A stretch of 64,000 bases of DNA, taken from NCBI RefSeq assembly GCF_014284125.1, contig NZ_JACOFX010000018.1:1-64000 (forward strand), in the 5' to 3' direction. The notes beneath the pieces were generated by a model, which saw only the letters and a program-made list of their open reading frames with translations, ran no database searches and was not told the DNA's origin. Below are positions 33,792 to 41,624 of this stretch, piece after piece. The first letter of the stretch is position 1; each line of letters begins with the position of its first letter. The position numbers were made by a program, and so were the translations under genes. Source of the stretch: Undibacterium umbellatum. Its GTDB lineage: Bacteria > Pseudomonadota > Gammaproteobacteria > Burkholderiales > Burkholderiaceae_D.

Positions 33792-34937
33792 ATGCTGAAA
33801 ATTTTAAAGAATTTAATTTCCGGAAAACCGGCAAATGACAGTGCAAATTCTGCTGGTGAACACACATCAGTATCCACATTTGTGCAAGAGATAGACAGCG
33901 ACAGTGCCGGCAGCATCTTAATCAATGCGTATTGCACATGTGCACATGTGCCGCCACTTAACTTTCCGCATAAGCTGAATAGCGTGCGCGATTTGCATGA
34001 TCCTGACATGCATGGTCATCTACAGGGATTTATTGGCTACGTACTCAAGCGTGGTGATGGGCAGATGACGCACCAGCGTTATCATGTGATGCGTCACATA
34101 CAGCGTGTACAGCAGCAAGTCAGCCTGTGGATAGATGAGAGCCAGCTGGATGCTTTTTCTGACTGGGCAGTGGCAGCGAATGCCATCGTCTTCATGCAGG
34201 ATGGCGATATCCGAGACCCGCACGGTTATGTCTTGCTGGCTGCGGCAGATGGGGAGATAGAAACAGGTGCTAGCGTGCCTTACCCGCCACAGGCCTGGCA
34301 AAGAAAGGCTAGAACCGATACCTTGCTGGCAGAAAAAGGGATTGCAATACCGGCACACTTGCCACCACTGGTCAGCGAAGACGAATTGCAATTGCGTCCA
34401 GCAGCAGAAATACTGGGACGGGCGCTGGCTTTGTACATCGTTGCACTGCGGGCAGAATCGGTGGCGACCAATCAAGCCATACCTTCGATAGACTTGACCG
34501 AGCGCTTCCCACAGGTGCATGCGTGGTTGTCTCCAGATGAACGTGAATTTCTGGAGACAGAAGAACCAGGGGACGATCTCTTGCCCCAGTTTGCCTGGCG
34601 CTATGAATCGCTGTACGTGCTGGAATGGGTGCTAGGCTTGCAAGATGAACTGACTTTTGCTGACGCAATTTGCGATGTTCCACTAGTTGCCCGCAGCATG
34701 ATGAATCTGGATTTTGAAGACACTCTGGCAAAAGCCAGCACCCGCCCGGCCAGCCAGATACTGGATGCCCTGGACTTGCATTACCGCCTGCACTGGCTGG
34801 TACGAGAAACCAGGATGAAAGAAGTAAGCTTGCCACTGAACCTGGAGGCAGGTGTCATCTATGAGCGGCACTATGCACTGAACTGGCTGGTGAATTTTGA
34901 AGACGCGGCTTGGGATGAGGTGGATACACCAACGTAA
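33792..34937 (+). CDS. DUF4272-family protein
   Basis: 381 aa, no signal peptide or membrane span. The C-terminal 180 residues match the DUF4272 domain as I recall it: RAESVATNQAIPSIDL, LSPDEREFLE, FAWRYESLYVLEWVLGL and LHYRLHWLVRE. The N-terminal part has the strand-rich TSVSTFVQEI...INAYC and a segment IVFMQDGDIRDPHGYVLLAA. Proteins of this family occur in scattered bacteria, sometimes near polymorphic-toxin loci, but with no established function. No Shine-Dalgarno is evident at ATG 33792. Convergent with the next gene; a structured region lies between. Confidence 0.75.
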   Translation: MLKILKNLISGKPANDSANSAGEHTSVSTFVQEIDSDSAGSILINAYCTCAHVPPLNFPHKLNSVRDLHDPDMHGHLQGFIGYVLKRGDGQMTHQRYHVMRHIQRVQQQVSLWIDESQLDAFSDWAVAANAIVFMQDGDIRDPHGYVLLAAADGEIETGASVPYPPQAWQRKARTDTLLAEKGIAIPAHLPPLVSEDELQLRPAAEILGRALALYIVALRAESVATNQAIPSIDLTERFPQVHAWLSPDEREFLETEEPGDDLLPQFAWRYESLYVLEWVLGLQDELTFADAICDVPLVARSMMNLDFEDTLAKASTRPASQILDALDLHYRLHWLVRETRMKEVSLPLNLEAGVIYERHYALNWLVNFEDAAWDEVDTPT

Positions 34938-34963
34938 AAGCATCTTTCTCAAACTCGCCCAGC

Positions 34964-35025
34964 GGGCAGCAGCTTGGTCACTCGCCTGACTAACAGGCGG
35001 TCAGCTTCAAGCGCCTGTCCCGCTA
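34964..35025. terminator. stem-rich region between convergent genes
   Basis: CGCCTG-ACTAA-CAGGCG (34986-35002) lies inside a longer fold closed by AGCGGG (about 34961) and CCCGCT (about 35020). It separates the convergent DUF4272 and AhpD-like genes and may stop both transcripts. Confidence 0.4.
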
Positions 35026-35034
35026 TTGATGATC

Positions 35035-35589
35035 TCATGCATACTGCGCAAATCTGGGAGCAAAACTCTCCAACTCTACCGCAGCCGCATTGGTAATAAA
35101 AGAAACCGTGTGATAACTACCCGTCAGGCTGATGATTTCAAGTATCTGGGCAGAATTATAGTGATGCGTCAGTGCCATCCATAAAGCGTCGCTGATACCC
35201 GAGCTATCATGCAATTCATCCACTGCCTTCAGCAGTAATACTTCTCTTGCTGACAATGCACTCAGATCAGGATCCGGATTCAGTGTGACAGCGATCTCCG
35301 CCCTGGTCAGTCTGGCCTTTTCTGCAAACAGAGCGACATGCACACCCCATTCATATTCAGAGCCGCAGCGGGCACAAGTGCGCAAGATGATCAGTTCACG
35401 CTCTCTTAATTCTATTGATCCCTTATCCAGTAAATTACCGGCAAACATGCGCTGCAATACCCTTTTGTTATGGGCCTGGGTGCGAAATAATTTCAATGGT
35501 GCCATCCCGGGTGGCATGATGCGCAGGAAGGCCTCCGCAACTTCAGCATCATAAGGCGGTTCTAATGGAGCAATTCTGGTCATTGACAT
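35035..35589 (-). CDS. carboxymuconolactone-decarboxylase/AhpD-like protein
   Basis: 184 aa. LRTCARCGSEYEWGVHVALF holds the CxxC pair and the downstream His typical of AhpD-like alkylhydroperoxidase folds; ELRERELIILR precedes it. These proteins act in peroxide detoxification or on small lactones; which applies here cannot be told. Start 35589 has AGGAG six bases upstream and replaces a longer frame without one. The gene is divergent from an HxlR regulator, with two identical-spacing operators over its promoter, so it is the likely target. Confidence 0.88.
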   Translation of the reverse strand: MSMTRIAPLEPPYDAEVAEAFLRIMPPGMAPLKLFRTQAHNKRVLQRMFAGNLLDKGSIELRERELIILRTCARCGSEYEWGVHVALFAEKARLTRAEIAVTLNPDPDLSALSAREVLLLKAVDELHDSSGISDALWMALTHHYNSAQILEIISLTGSYHTVSFITNAAAVELESFAPRFAQYA

Positions 35590-35676
35590 CTGGTTCTCCT
35601 GAAAAAAAGCGTGTTCATGCAGGCAGGCCCCAGCCTTGCATTGGTCATGTTCACGCAATGGTACAATTAACTACCC

Positions 35677-35719
35677 GCTACATTATTAGTAGCATATCGC
35701 TACATTTAACGTAGCGCAA
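35677..35719 (-). promoter_or_regulatory. promoter of the AhpD-like gene with two HxlR operators
   Basis: Two palindromes GCTAC-N7-GTAGC lie at 35677-35693 and 35699-35715, 22 bp apart centre to centre, that is, two helical turns. On the minus strand a promoter TTGCGC (35719-35714), 17-bp gap, TATGCT (35696-35691) is overlapped at both boxes. The layout is that of an autoregulated repressor site in a divergent pair with the HxlR gene at 35729. Confidence 0.75.
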
Positions 35720-35728
35720 GGAGAAAAT

Positions 35729-36076
35729 ATGACGACACCAAAACCAAGGCAGCCTGTCCGAGGATCGCAGAGCGGCCGACCCATCATGGCGTTACTGGAT
35801 TTGCTGGGCAGGCGCTGGGCGCTGCGCATGATCTGGGAATTGCGCGGCGATCCCCTGAGTTTCAGGGAATTGCGCGAGCGTTGTGATGCAATGTCACCCA
35901 CGGTGTTGAACCAGCGTCTGCGCGAATTACGCGAGACACACATCATAGAAATGGCGGCAACTGGTTACAGCCTCAGTCCTTCAGGGCAAAACCTGGTACA
36001 AGCCATGCTGCCCTTGCTGGCGTGGTCAGAGGAGTGGCAGCAGATGCTGGATGTACATGTAGAAGAAAAAGAATAA
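35729..36076 (+). CDS. HxlR-family winged-helix regulator
   Basis: 115 aa. The HxlR hallmark is clear: LLGRRWALRMIWELRG, then PLSFRELRERCDAMSPTVLNQRLRELRETHII and the wing GYSLSPSGQNL. These proteins are often redox- or aldehyde-responsive; this one lacks the near-N-terminal Cys of the HypR/YodB thiol sensors. AAGGAG lies eight bases before ATG. It should bind the two GCTAC-N7-GTAGC palindromes and control the divergent AhpD-like gene and itself. Confidence 0.92.
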   Translation: MTTPKPRQPVRGSQSGRPIMALLDLLGRRWALRMIWELRGDPLSFRELRERCDAMSPTVLNQRLRELRETHIIEMAATGYSLSPSGQNLVQAMLPLLAWSEEWQQMLDVHVEEKE

Positions 36077-36091
36077 GAAAGCCCGCAAAAT

Positions 36092-37543
36092 TTACTTCAT
36101 TCCCCTTAATACCTCTTCCACCCAGCTCATCAACTTGCTGTCATCTGCCATATTCCCTGAATAGGGAAAGCCAGGAACAAAAGGCTCCCTGGCGGCCTCG
36201 GCCACCATGTAATAGGCTGCGGGGATGTAAATATAACCGCGCTCACTGGGCAACTTGAAACGGTCAATTTCGCCGTACGGTGAATAGCCCAGGGTGCTTT
36301 CGCCCAGGACGACATTGCCAGGAATAGCCTTGATTTGCTGTAGGAAGTTCATGCATGAACTAAAGCAGTTACGGTCTATCACTGCAGCAATACGCGGGCC
36401 TGCGGGCTTGGGCGGGAGTGCCGCAAGCAGGGCCTGCGGACTTTGCTTTTCATCGCCACTGATGAGAGCGGTATTCTTACCAGCGGCCAGTGCCGCTTCC
36501 AGCTTGGGAATCATGGCATCAAACATAGGCTTGCTGGCCGCAAAGTTAGGGTCGGCCGCATATGTTTTGGCCCAGGCGATACTCTCCTTGCTGGCGACCA
36601 TAAACTTGGCATGTCCGCCCATTTCTGTCAGTTGATCGCTATAATTTTCGCCAAACAAGGCTGTCAGTGCACGCGTGCCCCAATTTGAATCGCCACCGCC
36701 ATTTCCACGCAAGTCAAAGATGATCCATTTATCCTGCTTTAATTTTTCCAGGCGGGCGTACACTTTTTCAAATGCCTTGCCTTCATCCGTGACACCAAAG
36801 CTGGGCATGCCTACCCAATACATGCTCTTGCCCAAGGCGTAAACACCAACATCCCTGGCAACGGCGACATAGGTTTTTCGTACTTCAAGAATATGCTTTT
36901 CACTGATGTTGCCGCTGTCTTGCAGCGCATGCATGGGGAGAGGGAATTCTTGGGTGCGGCCATCGGCCAGTTTGAATACACAGCGCTTCGGAGCGATTCC
37001 GAGGCCACGTTCAAACATCATGCTGCGGGCAGCCTCGCTCATGCTGGTCGAGTACTCTGGCGCATGACTCTGGTAAGGCATGACCCTGGTCTGCAAATAA
37101 GTACCAAGCCAGACACCATCACAACTTTGCACAGCAGCGCCTTGCTCTGGTAGCGGATTGGGCCATTTTTTTTCGGACCAGATCACCCGGAACTGACCAT
37201 TGACCCTGTCTATCACCAGGCCAGTCCAGCCTGAGCGCTTGAGTTGCAAATTGATGCCAGTATGCGGATCACCAAAGCCATAGATGAAACGGCTGATGGT
37301 GCGCAAATAGTCTTGCTCATCGCGTGCCACTGCGGCTTCGGCCAATGCCACTGGCAAACCATTTTTTAGTGGCTCGGTGACATGCAAATGCCCGGCCACT
37401 GCGCCTATATGCTTGCCAGCCAGGGTTTGAGCGGCGAATTCCACATCTTGCCGGGTAATCGCTGGCCATTCAGGTGGCGCGGCCTGGGCATTGCCCAGCA
37501 TTAGGATGGATAAAACAAAAATGGCTCGCTGTTTTTGATTCAT
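36092..37543 (-). CDS. secreted S41-family peptidase
   Basis: 483 aa with signal peptide ending at AQAA (about residue 22). The tail-specific protease domain includes DLRGNGGGDSNWGTRAL (oxyanion-hole strand), VIDRNCFSSCMNF with the likely nucleophilic Ser, and VVLGESTLGYSPYGEIDRFKLPS. The usual PDZ domain is not obvious in the first 250 residues. Two cysteines flank the serine, which is unusual. It ends 15 bp from the convergent HxlR gene. Substrate unknown. Confidence 0.8.
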   Translation of the reverse strand: MNQKQRAIFVLSILMLGNAQAAPPEWPAITRQDVEFAAQTLAGKHIGAVAGHLHVTEPLKNGLPVALAEAAVARDEQDYLRTISRFIYGFGDPHTGINLQLKRSGWTGLVIDRVNGQFRVIWSEKKWPNPLPEQGAAVQSCDGVWLGTYLQTRVMPYQSHAPEYSTSMSEAARSMMFERGLGIAPKRCVFKLADGRTQEFPLPMHALQDSGNISEKHILEVRKTYVAVARDVGVYALGKSMYWVGMPSFGVTDEGKAFEKVYARLEKLKQDKWIIFDLRGNGGGDSNWGTRALTALFGENYSDQLTEMGGHAKFMVASKESIAWAKTYAADPNFAASKPMFDAMIPKLEAALAAGKNTALISGDEKQSPQALLAALPPKPAGPRIAAVIDRNCFSSCMNFLQQIKAIPGNVVLGESTLGYSPYGEIDRFKLPSERGYIYIPAAYYMVAEAAREPFVPGFPYSGNMADDSKLMSWVEEVLRGMK

Positions 37544-37651
37544 GATCTATTGTCTCTGTATTTTATATTCAAGTACGCGCACGTCGTCCTGAGGATGCGA
37601 CAAACCACCAGTTTAGCCCAAGATGATTTACACTAGTGGCTCTGACAGCCT

Positions 37652-38725
37652 ATGAAAAAAATATATGTTTTTCGTTTTTGCAAGCACCTTTTTATTTCCC
37701 TCATGCTGAAATCCATACTCTGCGCCACACTATTCTCCACCCAGATATTGACAGCGCATGCTGCCGTTAACCCTGGCACGCCAGCCAAACCGGATGCAGC
37801 GGCGATTGCGTTCAAGGAGGGCAATTTTGCGCTGGCTTTTCAGGACTGGACTCAACGCGCCGAAAAAGGGGAAGCAGCAGCACAACACAATCTGGGCAAT
37901 CTGTATTTAAGTGGCAAAGGTCCAGAAAAAGATGAAGCCAAAGCCATGGCATGGTTTCAAAAGGCCGCCGATGCCGGGTATGCACGTGCACAGTTCAATC
38001 TGGCAGAAGGCTATCGCCTGGGTGTGGGTGTAGAAAAAGATATAGCTCAAGCAATTGTCTGGTATAAAAAAGCAGCAGAGCAAGGTTTGGCCAGCGCCCA
38101 GGTGACTCTGGGCATTTGCCATGAACTGGGCCTGGGCATGCCCAAGGACATGGTGGCAGCCAATACTTTGTACAGGGCAGCCGCCGACCAGCATGATGCC
38201 GAAGCCCAGTTCCGCCTGGCCCGCATCTTTGCCCTGGGTCTGGGCACCGAAGTCAATCAGCGCGTTGCCAATATCTATGCAAGCCAGGCAGCCAATCAGG
38301 GCCATGCCCAGGCGCAAACTTACCTGGCAACCCAATACCTGACCGGCAACGCCGTGCCACGCGATGTCAACCTGGCCATCCACCTGCTGGCACAAGCTGC
38401 CCGCCAGGGACATGCGCGTGCCTTTGCCTGGCTGGGTCATATCTATAGTGAAGGCAATGGTATAGCTGCTGACCTGCCACGCGCCTATCTGTACTTCAGC
38501 ATCGCCGACAAACTCGATACAGAAAAAGAAATGCAGGACATGCCCAACAAACAAAAGCTGGGCCTGGCCTTTCGCCTGAAAACCGAAGACATACAACAGG
38601 CCATCACACTGGCCGGCGAATGGCAAGTTGGCAGCTTGCCACCAAAACTGGTGCTGCCTCCCTTAAAAACCAGCAAGACCAAACCAGAAATCTACCAGGG
38701 CCAAGTTTATTACCTGAAAGATTAG
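37652..38725 (+). CDS. Sel1-repeat (TPR-like) exported protein
   Basis: 357 aa. A hydrophobic N-terminus ending in LTAHAAV acts as signal peptide. Six Sel1-like repeats of about 36 residues fill residues 70-295, with the pattern A-x-x-x-L-G-x-x-Y-x-x-G-x-G-x-x-x-D-x-x-x-A-x-x-W-x-x-K-A-A (for example QHNLGNLYLSGKGPEKDEAK, AQFNLAEGYRLGVGVEKDI). The Lys/Pro tail ends in QVYYLKD. Sel1 proteins scaffold protein interactions, often in envelope or secretion functions. A transposable-element-like sequence begins directly after its stop codon. Confidence 0.87.
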   Translation: MKKIYVFRFCKHLFISLMLKSILCATLFSTQILTAHAAVNPGTPAKPDAAAIAFKEGNFALAFQDWTQRAEKGEAAAQHNLGNLYLSGKGPEKDEAKAMAWFQKAADAGYARAQFNLAEGYRLGVGVEKDIAQAIVWYKKAAEQGLASAQVTLGICHELGLGMPKDMVAANTLYRAAADQHDAEAQFRLARIFALGLGTEVNQRVANIYASQAANQGHAQAQTYLATQYLTGNAVPRDVNLAIHLLAQAARQGHARAFAWLGHIYSEGNGIAADLPRAYLYFSIADKLDTEKEMQDMPNKQKLGLAFRLKTEDIQQAITLAGEWQVGSLPPKLVLPPLKTSKTKPEIYQGQVYYLKD

Positions 38726-38729
38726 ACTG

Positions 38730-38887
38730 AGAACCTGCTTACGATCTTACAGCGCGATCGATCGGGGCTCATGCGCTGCTAAAAATACTCATTTACTAGA
38801 GTACATTCCGCTTTTGCGCTGCGCTTATGTTGCCCTGAATGCTGCCCTGACCCCGCTGACACTCGCTACAGATCCTAAACAGGTTCT
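38730..38887. mobile_element. 158-bp element with terminal inverted repeats, MITE-like
   Basis: AGAACCTGCTTACGATCT (38730-38747) and its counterpart at 38870-38887 are inverted repeats matching at 16 of 18 positions, and similarity continues a few bases inward (TACAGCG against GTAGCG). No transposase is encoded; the interior is rich in short palindromes such as GCGCGATCGATCG. The left end lies only five bases after the Sel1 stop codon. It is a non-autonomous element of a family not identified here. Confidence 0.6.
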
Positions 38888-38904
38888 GAGAAGCAGCCAG
38901 GCGT

Positions 38905-39120
38905 TTACTCTGCTACATCTTCAATAAAAAACAGGGTTTCTACCGTCACCTGCAAGGCCAGTGCCAGTTTCAAGGCCAGCAAGGTGGATGGCACCATATG
39001 CCCCATCTCTATTGCATTGATGGATTTGCGCGTGATGCCGGTCAACTCTGCCAGATCAGCCTGGGTCAGGTTGTGGATGGCACGCTGCACTTTCATGGTG
39101 GTTCTGAGTTGTTCTGCCAT
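38905..39120 (-). CDS. short XRE-family DNA-binding protein
   Basis: 71 aa from ATG 39120. The whole length is a Cro/C1 helix-turn-helix: LTQADLAELTGITRKSINAIEMGHMVPST is split here into its helices LTQADLAELTG, TRKSINAIEMG and PSTLLALKLALALQ. Ending VETLFFIED is typical of the YozG-type small regulators that are co-transcribed with a membrane protein. Its start lies eight bases after the stop of the membrane-protein gene, so both are in one operon. Confidence 0.9.
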   Translation of the reverse strand: MAEQLRTTMKVQRAIHNLTQADLAELTGITRKSINAIEMGHMVPSTLLALKLALALQVTVETLFFIEDVAE

Positions 39121-39128
39121 GATTTGCT

Positions 39129-39590
39129 TCAGCGGTCCAGATACAAGAGGCTGATGCACACCGCCAGCAAGCTCAATGCTGCCGTCATGATGGCCATGAA
39201 GATATGGTCACTGCTCATCGGCCACAAATGCACAGTCACTGCCAATACTGGCTGCAACAGTATCGCGACGATCAGGCCGTTTTGTGAAGCACGCATGGCA
39301 CTGGCCTTGAACAGCTCATCTTCACGGACAGCCTTGCGGGCCGGGCTGGAGAACGGGATTCTGGCGGCGCGGCGCATTGCCCCCATGCTGGCAAAACCGG
39401 CAAACATCAACACCAGAAACATGCTCAAAAAATGCCGCCGGATAAACTGTGCGGCGGTACTTTCTTCAAATCCTAATGCCCACACGGCACAAATACAAAA
39501 AAACACACAGTACACCACGCCCATCCAATTACGGTGACGGTCGTAACGGACTATCAGTTCCAGATCATCCAGGGCTTTGCTCTGCTTCAT
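39129..39590 (-). CDS. membrane protein paired with an XRE regulator
   Basis: 153 aa from ATG 39590, which has an AAGGAG site; a longer frame lacks one. Hydrophobic segments lie near residues 23-45 (VVYCVFFCICAVWALGF), 57-75, 100-120 and 125-148, giving four spans. No known domain. Genes for small membrane proteins with an adjacent 70-aa XRE regulator are common and poorly characterised. A paired AACCTAT direct repeat lies about 115-140 bp upstream. Confidence 0.78.
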   Translation of the reverse strand: MKQSKALDDLELIVRYDRHRNWMGVVYCVFFCICAVWALGFEESTAAQFIRRHFLSMFLVLMFAGFASMGAMRRAARIPFSSPARKAVREDELFKASAMRASQNGLIVAILLQPVLAVTVHLWPMSSDHIFMAIMTAALSLLAVCISLLYLDR

Positions 39591-39703
39591 CTTGTCTCTC
39601 CTTAGAATAATAGTTGGCGCACTAGTTACATGATTTGGCGGCAGCCTGGATGCGATTCCATCCTTGCATGTTTGAATTATATAACATATCAATCCCATAA
39701 AGA

Positions 39704-39731
39704 AACCTATAAGTTACATTAAATAACCTAT
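39704..39731 (-). promoter_or_regulatory. paired AACCTAT direct repeats upstream of the XRE operon
   Basis: AACCTAT at 39704-39710 and 39725-39731, 21 bp apart (two helical turns), upstream of a TATAAT-like box (39681-39676 on the minus strand). Spacing suggests a regulator site, possibly for the XRE protein of the operon. Confidence 0.3.
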
Positions 39732-39834
39732 GCGTATCTAATTAACTCTTATCCTGTCCATATGCAAAGCTACTCCCAGGTGCAGATTTAAAACTGTCGC
39801 AAGCAAGAACTTGCCTTCCATTTCACTTTTCTGA

Positions 39835-39843
39835 TGGTATATT
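39835..39843 (+). promoter_or_regulatory. extended -10 promoter of the phosphatase gene
   Basis: TGGTATATT at 39835-39843 has the TGn extension directly before TATATT, with TTCCAT 16 bases upstream as a poor -35 box. Transcription would begin near 39850, about 40 bases before the start codon 39889. Confidence 0.4.
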
Positions 39844-39888
39844 CATGATCCTTATTTTTTTGCAATGACCACTTAAAGAGTGCACTCC

Positions 39889-41067
39889 ATGCCGAGCAAC
39901 ACAAACTCACTACACACGTATTTCAAGGGCACTCGCCAGACTCTGCGCACGGGTATCCTTCTCTGCCTGCTGTTTGCCGCCACCGTAGTACAGGCACAAG
40001 ACCTGACACCAGTCACCGGCATCAACGACGGTCCCTATGCTGTCTACCAATCACCTGCGCAAGCCGATAAAAGCGGCCTGGATGTCAGTTGGATATGCAA
40101 TGACAAATTGCAAAAGCAAAGCTATGCCAGTGCCGCCAGCATCAGCCTGCCTGCACCTTGCGGCTATCCCCAGGCCTTGACGATACGCCCGGCCGAAACT
40201 GCCTTCCCTGCCACCATCAAATTCAAGGCCGACAAAGTTGCTGCCATCAGCGATATCCATGGCCAGTTTGACCTCATGCTCAAGCTCTTGCAGGGCAATG
40301 GCATCATCAACCAGGACTGGCAATGGACATTTGGCACAGGCCACCTAGTCATCGCTGGCGATGTACTCGATCGCGGCCCCAAAGTCACTGAAACCCTGTG
40401 GCTGTTATATGCACTCGAAGCCCAAGCCAAGGCCGCCGGTGGAGCCGTACATCTGCTGTTAGGCAATCATGAAACCATCGTCATGGCTGGCGATGTGCGT
40501 TACCTGAATAAAAAATATGCCGCTGTCGCCCAGCACCTCAATACCAGCTATCAGCAAATGTTCGATACTAGCAGCGTGCTGGGACGCTGGTTGCGCAGCA
40601 AACCAGTGATCATCCAGGTCAACGACATGCTCTTCATGCATGGTGGACTGCACCCCGACTACCAAAACCTCAACATGAGTCTGCAACAAGTCAATGAAAA
40701 ATATCGCCAGACGCTGGGCCTGAGCAAGGCGCAAATCAAAACGGACGATGTACTCAACTGGCTCTACGGCAGCATAGGCCCAATATGGTATCGCGGTTAC
40801 TTCACTGCCCCACAACTGCCTGGTGACGACCTCAACAAAGTCCTGCAACAACTCAAGGTCGACCGTATCGTCGTTGGTCACACCACCATGAATGGCGTGT
40901 ATTCCCACTACCAGGGCAAAGTCATTTCCATAGACTCCGGCATCAAGGGCGGCGTCAAAGGTGAAATGCTGTTCTGGGACAAGGGTCAGCTTAGCAAGGC
41001 TGGTGCAGACGGGCAAAAAGTGACGGTACCGGATGCGCCAGAAAAACGTAAGGACGCTGGTGACTAA
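39889..41067 (+). CDS. secreted PPP-type metallophosphatase (Shewanella-like)
   Basis: 392 aa. A signal peptide ends near VVQAQ. All PPP/metallophosphoesterase motifs are present: AISDIHGQFD, VIAGDVLDRGPKV, LLLGNHETIV, MHGGLHPDY and VVGHTTMNG. The order and spacing fit the Shewanella-like protein phosphatase group, which includes plant and bacterial tyrosine phosphatases. The N-terminal 90 residues before the catalytic core are an extra domain (DGPYAVYQSPAQADKSGLDVSW spans its start). An extended -10 box lies upstream. The following small gene starts 41 bp later and may be co-transcribed. Confidence 0.87.
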   Translation: MPSNTNSLHTYFKGTRQTLRTGILLCLLFAATVVQAQDLTPVTGINDGPYAVYQSPAQADKSGLDVSWICNDKLQKQSYASAASISLPAPCGYPQALTIRPAETAFPATIKFKADKVAAISDIHGQFDLMLKLLQGNGIINQDWQWTFGTGHLVIAGDVLDRGPKVTETLWLLYALEAQAKAAGGAVHLLLGNHETIVMAGDVRYLNKKYAAVAQHLNTSYQQMFDTSSVLGRWLRSKPVIIQVNDMLFMHGGLHPDYQNLNMSLQQVNEKYRQTLGLSKAQIKTDDVLNWLYGSIGPIWYRGYFTAPQLPGDDLNKVLQQLKVDRIVVGHTTMNGVYSHYQGKVISIDSGIKGGVKGEMLFWDKGQLSKAGADGQKVTVPDAPEKRKDAGD

Positions 41068-41108
41068 ATGTCATCTGGTCAAAAGCTGAGCATAGGCAAG
41101 AATTTATC

Positions 41109-41555
41109 ATGCTGATTGAAAAATTCAAGAAAATCGTCCCCGCCACAGAACATGGCAAACTCATGCAATGGTGGGATGCACTCGGGGGCGCTTTGCAAAA
41201 TGAGATCACCAGCTTTTACAAACAGGGTGATGCTGTGAGCACGGCTGTTCATAACATCAATACTGAGCTGGCGGCAAGGGAAGAAAGGCAGATGCGAGCA
41301 CAAGACCTCGCCTGCCTGGACGCTTACGAATTCCCAAACCAGGATTATTACGAAAACCTGATCGGCAACGAAATCTATCTATGCCTGCGCGGCCCCACTT
41401 TCCACATTTGCAAAGCCCACCCCGACCTGCGCTTACGGTTATTGCTCGGCATACTTCCCAAAAACTTTAGCTGCTATCTAGGTAAAAATGATTGTGCGAT
41501 GACAGAAAACCTGCATCGCGACACTGGCGGCTTTTGGACTTTGAAAGGTAGCTGA
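41109..41555 (+). CDS. hypothetical protein
   Basis: 148 aa, no signal peptide or membrane span, no family recognised. The middle is amphipathic and charged (NTELAAREERQMRAQDLACLDAYEF) and the end has HPDLRLRLLLGILPKNFSCYLGKND. Four cysteines are spread over the protein. It follows the phosphatase gene by 41 bp on the same strand. The frame is open and its codon use resembles its neighbours, so I accept it as a gene. Confidence 0.6.
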   Translation: MLIEKFKKIVPATEHGKLMQWWDALGGALQNEITSFYKQGDAVSTAVHNINTELAAREERQMRAQDLACLDAYEFPNQDYYENLIGNEIYLCLRGPTFHICKAHPDLRLRLLLGILPKNFSCYLGKNDCAMTENLHRDTGGFWTLKGS

Positions 41556-41624
41556 AGCGGCACGGCTTCGCTATACTATTTTTGCTTTTAGAGAGCATCT
41601 GGCAAGTGTCCCAACTCATTCCCA

